NCBI RefSeq assembly: GCF_030287405.1 | Contig: NZ_JASVVV010000002.1 | Location: 496,001 to 560,000, forward strand | Direction: 5' to 3' | Length of the DNA: 64,000 nt | Source: Halalkalicoccus sp. NIPERK01 | GTDB lineage: Archaea > Halobacteriota > Halobacteria > Halobacteriales > Halalkalicoccaceae | Part shown: piece by piece, positions 7,340 through 16,471 of the stretch | Layout: every line of letters starts with the position of its first letter | How positions within the stretch are numbered: the stretch's first letter is position 1 | The notes under the pieces: model-generated | Seen by the model: only the letters and a program-made list of their open reading frames with translations | What the model was told of the DNA's origin: nothing | Databases searched by the model: none | Translations under genes and position numbers: made by a program

Positions 7340-8659
7340 ATGTCACGACAGCGCGTGGAGGCGTCGAGTGCGGCGCTCGCTCACTGGTCGAGCCCCGACG
7401 GCGACCCGCCGACGATCGTCGAGGGCGAGGGCTGTTACGTCACGGACGACGAGGACGAGGAGTACCTCGATTTCATCGCGCAGCTCTACTGCGTCAACGC
7501 CGGCCACGGAAACGAGCGGATCAACGAGGCCATCGAACAGCAGCTCTCGAGGGTCGCGTACGTCTCCTCGGCGAAGCACAACGACACCCGCGAGGAGTTG
7601 GCGAACGAGCTCGCCGGGATCGCGCCGGGACGGCTCTCGAACACGTTCTTTTCGATCTCCGGCAGCGAGGCCAACGAGGCGGCGGTCCAGATCGCCCGCG
7701 AGTACACCGGCGCGCCGAAGGTGCTGACCCGGTATCAGTCGTACCACGGCGGCACCTACGGAGCGGGGAACCTGACGGGCGACCCCTCCACCAGAGCGGC
7801 GCTCGAACCCTACGGCGGGACTTCGACTGGAAAATTCCTCCCGCCGCTTCCCGAGGTGTTCGACGCCGAGGGCGAGGAGTTGGCCGAGCGGGCGGCGAAT
7901 CACCTGGAGTACGTGATCCGAAACGAAGGGATGGAAACGGTCGCCGCGGTGCTGATGGAGCCGGTCGGCGGCACCAGCGGCGCCTATCCCGCCCCCGAGG
8001 GCTACTTCGAGCGGGTGCGCGAGATCTGTGACGAGTACGGGATCCTGTTGATCGCCGACGAGGTGATCACCGGCTTCGGGCGGTGTGGCGAGTGGTTCGG
8101 GATCCAGACGGAGGGGGTCGAGCCGGACGTGCTCACGTTCGCGAAGGGGGTCACGAGCGCGTACGCCCCGCTGGCGGGCGTGCTCGTCGGCCCCGAGATC
8201 GCCCGGAACGTCCGCGAGGGCGGGTACGACCTGGGCCAGACGTTCGGGGGCCACCCCGTCTCGTGTGCCGCGGGGCTCGGCGCCCTCAAGGTCTACCGCG
8301 ACGGCCTCCTCGAGAACGTCCGCGACCTCGCGCCGACGTTCGAGCGCGAACTCCGCGATCTAGAGCAGTACGACGCCGTCGCGGACGTGCGCGGTCGAGG
8401 GTTCCTCTGGGGGGTCACGTTCAGGGAGGGCGACGAGCCGTTCGTCGACCCGTGGGTCGACCCCGACGCCGAGAACCCCGTCGAGACGGTCGTCGAGGAG
8501 GCCGCGAAGCGAAACGTCCTCGTCGGGACCGGCCGGCCGGCGACGCAGGTCATCTGCGCGCCGCCGCTGTGTGCGGGCCGCGAGGAGATCGCCGCGGGCG
8601 TCGACGCGCTCGGGGAGGCGATCGAAGTGGCGTTCGGTCGAAACGACGAAAACGCTTAA
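7340..8659 (+). CDS. Class III aminotransferase (PLP-dependent)
   Basis: The 439-residue protein has the full class III (omega-aminotransferase) fold: SGSEANEAAVQIAR near 107-120 binds the cofactor phosphate, LLIADEVITGFGR holds the Asp240 that contacts the pyridine nitrogen, and Lys269 in TFAKGVTSAYAPL is the Schiff-base lysine. The substrate is not determined; acetylornithine, beta-alanine, taurine or putrescine-type enzymes share this fold. It lies between RPA and histone genes on the same strand, 34 bases after RPA. Its stop codon falls inside the palindrome before the histone gene. Confidence 0.9.
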   Translation: MSRQRVEASSAALAHWSSPDGDPPTIVEGEGCYVTDDEDEEYLDFIAQLYCVNAGHGNERINEAIEQQLSRVAYVSSAKHNDTREELANELAGIAPGRLSNTFFSISGSEANEAAVQIAREYTGAPKVLTRYQSYHGGTYGAGNLTGDPSTRAALEPYGGTSTGKFLPPLPEVFDAEGEELAERAANHLEYVIRNEGMETVAAVLMEPVGGTSGAYPAPEGYFERVREICDEYGILLIADEVITGFGRCGEWFGIQTEGVEPDVLTFAKGVTSAYAPLAGVLVGPEIARNVREGGYDLGQTFGGHPVSCAAGLGALKVYRDGLLENVRDLAPTFERELRDLEQYDAVADVRGRGFLWGVTFREGDEPFVDPWVDPDAENPVETVVEEAAKRNVLVGTGRPATQVICAPPLCAGREEIAAGVDALGEAIEVAFGRNDENA

Positions 8660-8663
8660 GCGT
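8652..8663. promoter_or_regulatory. 12-bp palindrome at the histone promoter
   Basis: ACGCTTAAGCGT is a perfect palindrome that overlaps the aminotransferase stop and lies 20 bases before the histone ATG at 8684. Its CTTAAG centre is about where a TATA element would lie, so a bound factor, or the histone itself, could affect transcription. The role is inferred from position only. Confidence 0.4.
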
Positions 8664-8683
8664 CCCTGAGAACGGTTTGGAGT

Positions 8684-9115
8684 ATGAGCGTCGAGTTGCC
8701 GTTCGCGCCGGTGGACACGATCATCCGGCGCAACGCCGGCGGGTTGCGCGTCAGTGCCGAGGCGGCCGAAGAACTCGCGGAACTGATCCAGCGCCGAGGG
8801 GCGGCCCTCGCGGCGGGGGCGACCGAGCGCGCCGACGCCGAGGGGAGAAAGACCCTGATGCCCGGCGACTTCGGCGTGAGCGAGGTGGTCGATCCCGACG
8901 CGCTCGAACTGCCGATCGCGCCGGTCGACCGGATCGCCCGCCTCGACATCGACGACCGCTACCGGGTCTCGATGGACGCGCGGATCGCGCTGGCACAGCT
9001 ACTGGAGGCCTACGCCGACGACATCGCGGAGGCGGCGACGACGCTCGCGCGTCACGCCGACCGCCGGACGGTGAAGGCCGAGGACATCCGAACGTACACC
9101 GAACTGGTCGAATGA
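8684..9115 (+). CDS. Archaeal histone, fused doublet
   Basis: The 143-residue protein contains two tandem histone folds: residues 1-68, starting ELPFAPVDTIIRRNAGGLRVS, and 73-143, starting ELPIAPVDRIARLDIDDRYRVS and ending TVKAEDIRTYTELVE. This pseudodimer arrangement is the usual haloarchaeal histone form. It would wrap DNA or act as a regulator; in haloarchaea these proteins are thought to be less abundant than in methanogens. It is followed 24 bases later by a histone deacetylase-like gene. The start is supported by a short leader behind the CTTAAG element. Confidence 0.93.
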   Translation: MSVELPFAPVDTIIRRNAGGLRVSAEAAEELAELIQRRGAALAAGATERADAEGRKTLMPGDFGVSEVVDPDALELPIAPVDRIARLDIDDRYRVSMDARIALAQLLEAYADDIAEAATTLARHADRRTVKAEDIRTYTELVE

Positions 9116-9139
9116 ACGCTGCGGGAGCGGGGAACTGAC

Positions 9140-10144
9140 ATGAAATTCGGCTACAGCGACACCTGTCTCGAACACGACACGGGGGGACGCCACCCGGAGA
9201 CGCCGGACCGACTCCGGGCGATCAAACGCGGGCTCACCCGGAAACACGGCGTCGAGTACGTCGAGGCCGATCCGGCGAGCGTCGCGGCCGTCGAGGCGAT
9301 CCACGACCCCGAGTACGTCGCGGCCGTCGAGGAGTTCTGTGCCTCCGGCGGGGGCAACTGGGACCCAGACACCGTCGCCGTCGAGGAGACGTGGGACGCG
9401 GCCCTCGAGAGCGCCGGCCTCGCCCAGTGGGCCGCTACGGCTGCCCTCGACGGGAACCAGGGGCGCGAGACGCCCTTCTCGATCGGCCGGCCGCCGGGCC
9501 ACCACGCCCTGTCGGACGACGCGATGGGCTTTTGTTTCTTCAACAACGCGGCGGTCGCCGCCCAGACGGCACTCGATCGGGTCGACCGGGTGGCGATCGT
9601 CGACTGGGACGTCCACCACGGCAACGGCACCCAGGAGATCTTCGAGGACCGGTCGGACGTCCTCTACGCCTCGCTCCACGAGGACGGACTGTACCCGGGG
9701 ACGGGCGACGCCGAGGAGATCGGGACCGGTGAGGGCGAGGGGACGACCTGCAACGTTCCCCTCCCCGCCGGAACCGACGACGGCGGGTATCTGTACGCCG
9801 TCGAGGAGGTCCTCGCGCCGACCATCGAGCGGTTCGACCCCGGCCTCCTCCTCGTGAGCGCCGGCTTCGACGCCCACCGCCACGATCCCATCTCGCGGAT
9901 GCGCGTCTCGACCGACGGCTTCGGCCACCTCACGATCGCGCTCCGGGAGATCGCAGACGACGTCGAGGCGCCGATCGCGTTCGTCCTCGAGGGCGGGTAC
10001 GGGCTGGACACCCTCTCGGAGGGCGTGGCGATGGTCCACGAGGTCTTCGACGGTCACGTCCCCGTCGAGACGGAGTCGGAACCCGACGAGGAGGTCGAGG
10101 GGATCGTCGCCGACCTCCGCGAGCGTCACGGACTGGGCCCGTAG
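9140..10144 (+). CDS. Histone deacetylase superfamily hydrolase
   Basis: The 334-residue protein has the arginase/deacetylase fold. Visible motifs are RPPGHHALSDDAMGFCFFNN (the active-site His pair), IVDWDVHHGNG (zinc Asp and His) and LLVSAGFDAHRHDPI (second zinc Asp). The family covers class II histone deacetylases, acetylpolyamine amidohydrolases and AcuC. Adjacency to the histone gene fits a protein-deacetylase role (haloarchaeal HdaI-type), but the substrate is unproven. The final 19 bases overlap the convergent CCA enzyme gene. Confidence 0.92.
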   Translation: MKFGYSDTCLEHDTGGRHPETPDRLRAIKRGLTRKHGVEYVEADPASVAAVEAIHDPEYVAAVEEFCASGGGNWDPDTVAVEETWDAALESAGLAQWAATAALDGNQGRETPFSIGRPPGHHALSDDAMGFCFFNNAAVAAQTALDRVDRVAIVDWDVHHGNGTQEIFEDRSDVLYASLHEDGLYPGTGDAEEIGTGEGEGTTCNVPLPAGTDDGGYLYAVEEVLAPTIERFDPGLLLVSAGFDAHRHDPISRMRVSTDGFGHLTIALREIADDVEAPIAFVLEGGYGLDTLSEGVAMVHEVFDGHVPVETESEPDEEVEGIVADLRERHGLGP

Positions 10145-11475
10145 TAGCGCGCGAGTTCGACCCCGAACTCCGGAAGGAGATCGAGCAGTTCGTCGCCGAC
10201 GAGCAGGTCGTACCCCGATTCGAGCGCGCGCTCGACGGCCGGGCCGAGCGCCACCGAAAACAGTTCGCCCTCCAGACACCCGGCCGCCGACGTGTACTCG
10301 CGCTCGCGTTCGACGACGTAGCGACCCTCGTCGACGAACGGCCCGTAGGCGTCGCCCTCGGCGTACTTCTCGTAGAAGGCGTCGGCGTGGTCACGGACGT
10401 GGACCGGCGGGCCGGCGTGGCGTTCGACGGCGGGGAGCGAGTCGCGTTCGGGTTCGATCAACACGAGCGCGTGGTCGGCGGCGAACGCCGCCGAGCGAAG
10501 GGGCGAAAAGCCGTGGCGGTCCAGTTCGTCGGCGAGGTTCGAGCGGGACTTCTCGAGTTGGGGGTAGAGCTGGTCGTCGACTATATCGGGGGCCGAAAAC
10601 CGGAGCGCGAGCGGCGTCGTCCCGCGGCGCGCGAGGTGGGTCTCCAGATCGCCGTGGGAGAGCGGATCGGGGTCGTCGGGAGCGAACGGTTCTTCGGTAG
10701 GGTCGTCGAGCAGGGCGCGGGCGTGGTGCTGGAAGCGCGCGAGGTTGGTGGTCGAGAGGACCGCCGCGACGTTTCGCTCGGGGTCGGTGGGGTCGATCAC
10801 GACCAGCGGGTCGTCGAAATCCCGGGCTCCGTGGCTCTCGGGGTCGAGTTCCACGGGGGGGTGCCAGTCGGCGACCGCCTCGATCAGCGGGCGGAAGCCG
10901 CCGAACTCGATCACGAGGAGTTCGGTCAGATAGCCCGAGAACCCCTCGGTGCGCAGGTCGCTTCCGTAGACCCCGCGGGCGGTGAGAAACCGCTTGAGGA
11001 CGCGCACGTCCGCTGCGAGGTCGGGCGTGAGTTCGCGCTCGACGTACTCGGTGTGAAAGGGGGTTCGGTCGACCGCCGAGCGGGCCTCGGTCGCGGACTC
11101 GACCCGGAAACAGGGGACGAGATCCACGTCGTAGCCGTCGAATTCGCCCGTCGTGTAGGGGTGTTCGGCGTACTCCGCGCGGCCGTCGGGCAGGACCGCG
11201 CGGCCGACCTCCAGCCCCATCGATTCGAGGTCCTCGCGCGGGAGGCCGGGGGGGAACCGGACGAACAGGTCGACGTCCTGGTCGCCGGGGAGCCACGTTC
11301 CCCGGGCGGTGGATCCCACGCGAACGACGTCGGTCTCGACGGGGAGGTCGGCGGCCGCGGACTCGGTGCGCGAGACGAGACGGTCGGTCGCGTCCGCGAG
11401 GCGCTCGCGTTCGTCCGCCGAGGGGGTCGTCCGCTCGCGGACGGTCGCGAGAACGGAAGTGAGGGCGTCGGTCAT
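10126..11475 (-). CDS. cca: CCA-adding enzyme (tRNA nucleotidyltransferase, class I)
   Basis: The 449-residue protein matches the archaeal class I CCA enzyme in length. The nucleotidyltransferase signature GSTARGTWLPGDQDVDLFV (about residues 52-70) supplies the GS motif and the metal-binding DxD. The third carboxylate is in the following segment (DGYDVDLVPCFRV). Central and tail domains are present with no truncation. It adds CCA to tRNAs, which is required here because none of the four tRNA genes in the window encodes CCA. It overlaps the end of the convergent deacetylase gene by 19 bases. Confidence 0.93.
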   Translation of the reverse strand: MTDALTSVLATVRERTTPSADERERLADATDRLVSRTESAAADLPVETDVVRVGSTARGTWLPGDQDVDLFVRFPPGLPREDLESMGLEVGRAVLPDGRAEYAEHPYTTGEFDGYDVDLVPCFRVESATEARSAVDRTPFHTEYVERELTPDLAADVRVLKRFLTARGVYGSDLRTEGFSGYLTELLVIEFGGFRPLIEAVADWHPPVELDPESHGARDFDDPLVVIDPTDPERNVAAVLSTTNLARFQHHARALLDDPTEEPFAPDDPDPLSHGDLETHLARRGTTPLALRFSAPDIVDDQLYPQLEKSRSNLADELDRHGFSPLRSAAFAADHALVLIEPERDSLPAVERHAGPPVHVRDHADAFYEKYAEGDAYGPFVDEGRYVVEREREYTSAAGCLEGELFSVALGPAVERALESGYDLLVGDELLDLLPEFGVELARYYGPSP

Positions 11476-11568
11476 TGCCGGGGGTTCCGCCGGAGCGGGC
11501 GAAAGGGTGTCGATGGGTCGGTCGGAAACGAAAGCCCTATTTGACGAGTGCGGTTAGGTGGGAGTGAA

Positions 11569-11641
11569 GCCGCCGTAGCTCAGTTGGTAGAGCACCTGGT
11601 TGTTACCCAGGTTGTCCCAGGTTCGAGTCCTGGCGGCGGCG
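11569..11641 (+). tRNA. tRNA-Asn (anticodon GTT)
   Basis: The 73-nt cloverleaf has acceptor GCCGCCG/CGGCGGC, D arm GCTCAGTTGGTAGAGC, anticodon stem CCTGG/CCAGG with loop TTGTTAC (anticodon GTT), T arm CCAGG-TTCGAGT-CCTGG and discriminator G. CCA is not encoded. Confidence 0.95.
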
Positions 11642-11683
11642 TAGGATTTTACGGTCCGCGGGATCTCGTCGAGTTCCGCGACG

Positions 11684-11709
11684 GCGTGAATTTCTGTAGA
11701 AATTCACGC
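11684..11709. repeat. Perfect hairpin after tRNA-Asn
   Basis: Stem GCGTGAATTTC (11684-11694), loop TGTA and GAAATTCACGC (11699-11709) form an 11-bp perfect hairpin 43 bases after the tRNA. It may act in 3' processing or termination, or it may be an intergenic hairpin of the same type as those at 5098 and 21341. Confidence 0.6.
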
Positions 11710-11966
11710 GCAACCGGAACGCAAGCGTTTCGGCAGCGGCGTCGATTTCTGCGAATCCGACGACGAGTGTAGCGAGTCGTCCGTGAGCACCAAACACGCC
11801 ATCCGACGGGGACGTGCGGGTGTAGTGGGCGTCGGTGAACGAAACGACCGAGTACGAGTCCTGGCGGCGGCGTGACCGTTCTGCGACCGTCGCGGCCCCC
11901 GAATCGACCCGTCGTGGTGGCTCGTAAACCAGTAGAGTGATCCCGCGAGCGCGACGAGCCACGGCC

Positions 11967-13616
11967 ATGTGGAGCGTACGGAGGCGGGCGGCGGCCTACC
12001 TCGTCTTCATCGTGGTGCTGATCGCGCTGTCGACGGTCGTCTACGACGTCGGGATGCGGACCTTCGAGCCGGGGCCGTACCCGCCGGAGGGTACCGAGGT
12101 GTCGATGCTTCACTCGATGCAGGTCGTCGTCGAGACGTTCACGGCGACCGGCTACGGATCGGATTCGCCGTGGGCGAGCGCCGAGATGAACCTGTTGGTG
12201 ATGCTTCTGGACGTCATCGGCGTCGGCCTGTTCTTCCTCGCGCTGCCGGCGGTCTTCTTCCCGTTGCTCCGGGAGGCCATCGCGCCGACGGCGCCCACGT
12301 CCGTCGACGGGAACCTCGACGATCACGTCGTCATCTGTACGTACACGCCGCGCTCGGAGGCGCTGATCGCGGAACTGGAGTCGAACGGGGTCGACTACGT
12401 CCTCGTCGAACCCGACGAACAGCGGGCGCTCGAACTCCGGGAGCACTACCCCGTCGTCCACGCCGATCCGGAGGCGGTGACCGATCTCGAATCGCTCCAC
12501 CTCGAGAGCGCGCGGGCCCTCGTCGCGGACGTCTCCGACACGGTCGACGCGAGCATCGTCCTCGCGGCGCGGGAGGTCAGCGAGAGCGTCCGGATCGTCA
12601 GCATCGTCGAGGACGCCGGGCTCGAACCGTACCACCGGCTCGCGGGGGCGGACGTCGTCCTCTCGCCGCGGCAGTTGCTCGGCCACGGGCTCGCCCAGAA
12701 GACGACGACCGTCCGAACGGACCTCGGGGGGACGGTCGGGCTCGGCGACGAACTCGACCTCGTCGAGGTGCCGGTCGATCACGGGAGCGAACTGGCGGGG
12801 CTGACGCTCGCCGAGAGCGGGATCGGCCAGCGCTACGGCGTGAACATCGTCGGGGTGTGGCACCGCGGCCGGTTCGAGGCCGGACCGGCGCCCGATCGGG
12901 TGCTCGACAGCGGGACCGTCCTCCTGGTCACGGGTGGAGCCGACCAGATCGATCGGCTCAGGAGGGGGACCCAGTCGACGGTTCGGCCGTTCGGCCGCGG
13001 CGAGACGGTCGTCGTCGGGTACGGCGAGGTCGGCAAGACCGTGACGGACGAACTCGACGACTCGGGCTACCAGTACACGGTCGTCGATAAGCGGTCGGTC
13101 GACGGCGTCGACGTCGTCGGCGACGCGACCGATCCGGACGTGTTGCGGGAGGCGGGGGTCGCGAGCGCCCAATCGGTCGTGCTCACGCTGCCCGACGACA
13201 CGGCCACGGAGTTCACGACGCTGATCGCCCGCGACCTCAACGACAGCGCCGTGATCAGCGCCCGGGCCGAGACCGAACAGGCAGCGACCAAGACCTACCG
13301 GGCGGGCGCGGAGTACGTGCTGTCGCTCGATACGGTGAGCGGCCGGGCGATCGCGGGGACGGTCCTCGACACCGAGGACATCCTCTCGGTGGACACCCAA
13401 CTCGAGATCGTCCGGACGACGGCGCCCGCCCTCGACGGGCGGACGCTCGGGGACGCCCGGATCCGCGAGCGGACCGGCTGTACGGTGGTCGCCGTCGAGC
13501 GAAACGGGGCCGTCCTCACCGAGATCGGCCCGGAGTTCCGCCTGCGTCCGGGCGACGAACTGGTCATCGCCGGCACCGACCACGGGACCAACCGGTTCGT
13601 TCGGCTGTTCTCCTGA
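11967..13616 (+). CDS. Potassium channel with two RCK (TrkA-N/C) modules
   Basis: The start is ATG 11967; a GTG 30 bases upstream is in frame but less likely. The first ~100 residues form a two-helix channel: a membrane helix, pore loop ETFTATGYGSDSPW with a TxTGYG-like selectivity filter, then an inner helix. Two RCK units follow. The first (HVVICTYTPRSEALI, about residue 117) has a degraded dinucleotide loop, while the second has an intact GYGEVGKTV. Each is followed by a TrkA-C domain. Fusing both RCKs in one chain implies a tetrameric channel with an eight-domain gating ring. It likely mediates K+ flux in a high-salt-in organism. Confidence 0.88.
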   Translation: MWSVRRRAAAYLVFIVVLIALSTVVYDVGMRTFEPGPYPPEGTEVSMLHSMQVVVETFTATGYGSDSPWASAEMNLLVMLLDVIGVGLFFLALPAVFFPLLREAIAPTAPTSVDGNLDDHVVICTYTPRSEALIAELESNGVDYVLVEPDEQRALELREHYPVVHADPEAVTDLESLHLESARALVADVSDTVDASIVLAAREVSESVRIVSIVEDAGLEPYHRLAGADVVLSPRQLLGHGLAQKTTTVRTDLGGTVGLGDELDLVEVPVDHGSELAGLTLAESGIGQRYGVNIVGVWHRGRFEAGPAPDRVLDSGTVLLVTGGADQIDRLRRGTQSTVRPFGRGETVVVGYGEVGKTVTDELDDSGYQYTVVDKRSVDGVDVVGDATDPDVLREAGVASAQSVVLTLPDDTATEFTTLIARDLNDSAVISARAETEQAATKTYRAGAEYVLSLDTVSGRAIAGTVLDTEDILSVDTQLEIVRTTAPALDGRTLGDARIRERTGCTVVAVERNGAVLTEIGPEFRLRPGDELVIAGTDHGTNRFVRLFS

Positions 13617-13681
13617 TCAGCGTCGAACCGGACGGCGGCATCCGGCAGAACTTTGGTCGGCGATTCAGTATCCCGAGGCGA

Positions 13682-13756
13682 GGGCCCGTATCTCAGTCCG
13701 GTTAGAGAGGTCGGCTCATAACCGACTCGTCCTTGGTTCAAATCCGAGCGGGCCCA
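13682..13756 (+). tRNA. tRNA with CAT anticodon (Ile2 or elongator Met)
   Basis: The 75-nt cloverleaf has acceptor GGGCCCG/CGGGCCC, anticodon stem GTCGG/CCGAC with loop CTCATAA, T arm CTTGG-TTCAAAT-CCGAG and discriminator A. CAT can be initiator Met, elongator Met or the modified Ile2. There is no initiator signature (no run of three G-C pairs in the anticodon stem). The GGGCCCG acceptor with discriminator A is typical of archaeal tRNA-Ile2, which I favour. Confidence 0.85.
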
Positions 13757-13978
13757 TTTTCGACGCGAACGCTGTGAGCGACGAAAATGGACGAGCGAGG
13801 TTCTGAACCCTACCAGTCGCGCGCAGCAAAGCGAGCCGGGGGCGTTCCCGAAGGACGCGCAAACGGGGGGATCGACCGCCCGTGGCGGTCCCGGTACTCG
13901 GAACCCGGCTGCCGGGGGTCCGACAGGTATGTTAACACGACTAAACGTTCTTGCCCACGGGAAGCGTAGCTATCCGGC

Positions 13979-15409
13979 ATGGCCACGATAGGTCGGTCAC
14001 CGGGTGAGGAGGCGATCGCCGGGCTATCGAGCGAGGCGCTCGAATCGCTCGAGGCGGGGTTCCACGGCGAGCTACTGTTCCCGCAGGACGAGGGCTACGA
14101 GGAGGCACGGGCGGTCTGGAACGGGATGATCGACCGGCATCCCGCGATCGTCGCGCGGTGTTCGGGCGTCGCGGACGTCGTCGAAGCGGTGGGGTTCGGA
14201 CGCGAACACGGCCTGCCGGTGGCAGTGCGCGGCGGCGGCCACAACGTCGCCGGGACGGCCGTCGCGGACGGCGGCATCGTCGTCGACCTCTCGGCGATGA
14301 CCGGCGTGCGCGTCGACCCCGAGGCCCGGACGGTGCGCGCCGAGGGCGGGGCCACGCTGGGCGACGTCGACCGCGAGACGCAGCTGTTCGGCCTCGCGAC
14401 GGCCCTCGGCGCGGTCTCGCAGACGGGGATCGCGGGCCTGACGCTCAACGGCGGCTACGGCCACCTCAGCCGGCAGTACGGGCTGGCGCTCGACAACCTG
14501 CGCAGCGTCGACGTCGTCACCGCGGACGGGACGGTCCGGACCGCGAGCGAAGCGGAGAACGCCGACCTGTTCTGGGCGGTGCGCGGCGGGGGCGGGAACT
14601 TCGGCGTGGTCACCTCCTTCGAGTACGCGCTCCACGAGGTCGGCCCCGAGGTGTACGCGCTGTTCGTCTGGTTCCACGCCGACGACTCGAGGGAAGCCAT
14701 GGATCGCTACCGTGAATGGACCGCGACCGCCCCGCGGGAGGCGGGCGTGCTCGCGTTCGCCGCGCACGTCCCCGACCTCGAGGAGTTCCCCGAGGAGCAC
14801 TGGGGCGAACCCACGGTGGCCATGCTCGGCTCCTATCGCGGCGACCTCGACGACGCCGGGGCAGTCTTCGGACCGCTGGTCGAGGGTCTGACGCCCCTCG
14901 TCGACTTCAGCGGGTCGATGGCGTACACGGAGTTACAGTCGATGCTCGACGAGGACTATCCCGATGGATTGCGCTACTACTGGAAGTCGGTCTACCTGAC
15001 GGCGATCACCGACGAGGTCGTCGACCTCCTGCTCAGGTACAACGGGTCGGCACCCTCGCCCCTCTCGACGGTCGACCTCTGGCACCTCGACGGCGCGGTT
15101 TCGGAGATTCCCCGGGACGCGACCGCGTTCTGGCACCGGGACAAGCCCTACATGATCACCTTCGAGGCCAACTGGGAGGACCCGGCCGACGACGACGCCA
15201 ACGTGGACTGGGCGCGCGACGGGATCGCCGAGACGCAGGACCTCTCGGTCGCCTCGGGCCGGTACGGCAACTTCCCGGGGATGAACGAGGACCCCGCGAG
15301 GGCGCTCTTCGGCGACAACTACGAGCGGCTGGCCGAGATCAAGTCGAGATACGACCCGGAGAACCTCTTTCGGTCGAACGCGAACGTCGCGCCACGCCCG
15401 AGCGCCTGA
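13979..15409 (+). CDS. FAD-linked oxidoreductase (berberine-bridge type)
   Basis: The 476-residue protein contains an FAD-binding PCMH domain, with AVRGGGHNVAG (about residues 80-90) supplying the His that is covalently attached to FAD in this family, then GLTLNGGYGHLSRQYGLALD and VRGGGGNFGVVTSFEY. The C-terminal BBE motif YGNFPGMNEDPARALFGDNY is followed by YDPENLFRSNANV. It would oxidise a small organic substrate with O2 as acceptor; the substrate is unknown. Its stop overlaps the start of the next gene (TGATG), so the two are likely co-translated. Confidence 0.9.
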   Translation: MATIGRSPGEEAIAGLSSEALESLEAGFHGELLFPQDEGYEEARAVWNGMIDRHPAIVARCSGVADVVEAVGFGREHGLPVAVRGGGHNVAGTAVADGGIVVDLSAMTGVRVDPEARTVRAEGGATLGDVDRETQLFGLATALGAVSQTGIAGLTLNGGYGHLSRQYGLALDNLRSVDVVTADGTVRTASEAENADLFWAVRGGGGNFGVVTSFEYALHEVGPEVYALFVWFHADDSREAMDRYREWTATAPREAGVLAFAAHVPDLEEFPEEHWGEPTVAMLGSYRGDLDDAGAVFGPLVEGLTPLVDFSGSMAYTELQSMLDEDYPDGLRYYWKSVYLTAITDEVVDLLLRYNGSAPSPLSTVDLWHLDGAVSEIPRDATAFWHRDKPYMITFEANWEDPADDDANVDWARDGIAETQDLSVASGRYGNFPGMNEDPARALFGDNYERLAEIKSRYDPENLFRSNANVAPRPSA

Positions 15410-15882
15410 TGGGGCGACTCCCGCCGGACGACGGCGCTCCAGAGGGGGCGACCACCTGGCGAAACGAGGGGGTCGTCCGGGGATACTTCGAGGCCGTCTG
15501 GAACGGAAGGGACCTCGGAGCGTTCGACACCGACGCGGTGAGCGACGGGTACGTGCTCCACCACGGGACGGACGCGACCTACTCGGTCGACGACCTCCGG
15601 ACGGCGTGGGCCGACTGGCACGAGGCGTTTCCGGACGCCCGAAACGAGATCGAGGACGTGATCGCAGCCGGCGATAGGGTCGTCGTCCGATACCGCTTTA
15701 CCGGGACCCAGACGGGGCCGGTCCTTTCCGTACCGGCGACCGGCAGGGCGGTCGAGACCGCCGGTATCGTCGTCTTCAGGGTCGACGACGGGCGGCTCGT
15801 CGAGGCCTGGGCGATGGACGACGTCTACAGCCTCCTGAAACAACTCGGTGCGATTCCCGAACGCATCGAGAGCCGTGAGTGA
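15409..15882 (+). CDS. SnoaL-like (NTF2-fold) protein
   Basis: The 157-residue protein starts at ATG 15409 inside the TGATG overlap with the flavin oxidase stop. The sequence from WRNEGVVRGYFEAVWNGRDLGAF through FPDARNEIEDVIAAGDRVVVRYRFTGTQTG to GRLVEAWAMDDVYSLLKQLG matches the SnoaL-like ester-cyclase group. Such proteins act as cyclases, hydrolases or binding domains. The tight coupling suggests it acts on the product of the oxidase, which is inference. Confidence 0.85.
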   Translation: MGRLPPDDGAPEGATTWRNEGVVRGYFEAVWNGRDLGAFDTDAVSDGYVLHHGTDATYSVDDLRTAWADWHEAFPDARNEIEDVIAAGDRVVVRYRFTGTQTGPVLSVPATGRAVETAGIVVFRVDDGRLVEAWAMDDVYSLLKQLGAIPERIESRE

Positions 15883-16126
15883 TTCGGGGTAGGTGCGATC
15901 GAACCGGCCGCAGATTCATACCGCTCGACGGCCAAGGGGAGGGTCCAACCGGAGTGCCAGCCGACGTGGACCGCGATCGTGCGTCGACGGTGACGCGAGC
16001 GCCCACCCGATGCCAGCCGTCGAACCCGCCGGAGGACGGATCGCCGAACCGGGTGGAGAATACGAGCAGATCGAGGGTTGAGTTATCTAGAATGTCAGTG
16101 ATACGGTACGTTCATCACGGAGGACG

Positions 16127-16318
16127 GTGAACGAGGTATCGGGGGATCAGCAAACGATGTTTCAGCTGCCGATACTCGTGGTCGTGCTGGCGCTCGTCGT
16201 TCCCGCGCTCGCGTACGTGCTCTACGCGTTCGTTCGCGGGTTCGTGATCGAGTTCCGCCGGTTACAGACCCCGGGGTACGAGCCGCGGACGATAGACGAC
16301 GAGCGCGACGACTACTGA
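16127..16318 (+). CDS. Small single-span membrane protein (63 aa)
   Basis: GTG 16127 is preceded by GGAGG (16119-16123). An ATG at 16157 (MFQLPILVVVLALVVPAL) is the alternative start. One strong transmembrane segment (about residues 14-36) is followed by a basic, then acidic cytosolic tail RRLQTPGYEPRTIDDERDDY. No family is recognised. The 245 bases before it hold no gene that I can support. Confidence 0.6.
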   Translation: MNEVSGDQQTMFQLPILVVVLALVVPALAYVLYAFVRGFVIEFRRLQTPGYEPRTIDDERDDY

Positions 16319-16471
16319 TACCGTCGGTCGTGGGAGCACGACCTGCGGTGGCACGACGCGACGGGCAACGGCCCGGTTCTTGCCCGTCTCGGCGAGAGTC
16401 GACCCACGTCGCTATGACCGACAGTCTGAGCGAGAGAGGAGGAAACCGCGGTCGAGAGCGGACGCTACCGG

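Noticed and set aside
11548-11772. 74-codon plus-strand frame over tRNA-Asn
   Set aside because: It overlaps the tRNA gene and the following hairpin; no protein features.
11649-13583. 644-residue minus-strand frame opposite the K+ channel
   Set aside because: Antisense shadow rich in Arg/Asp repeats. The channel gene explains the coding signal.
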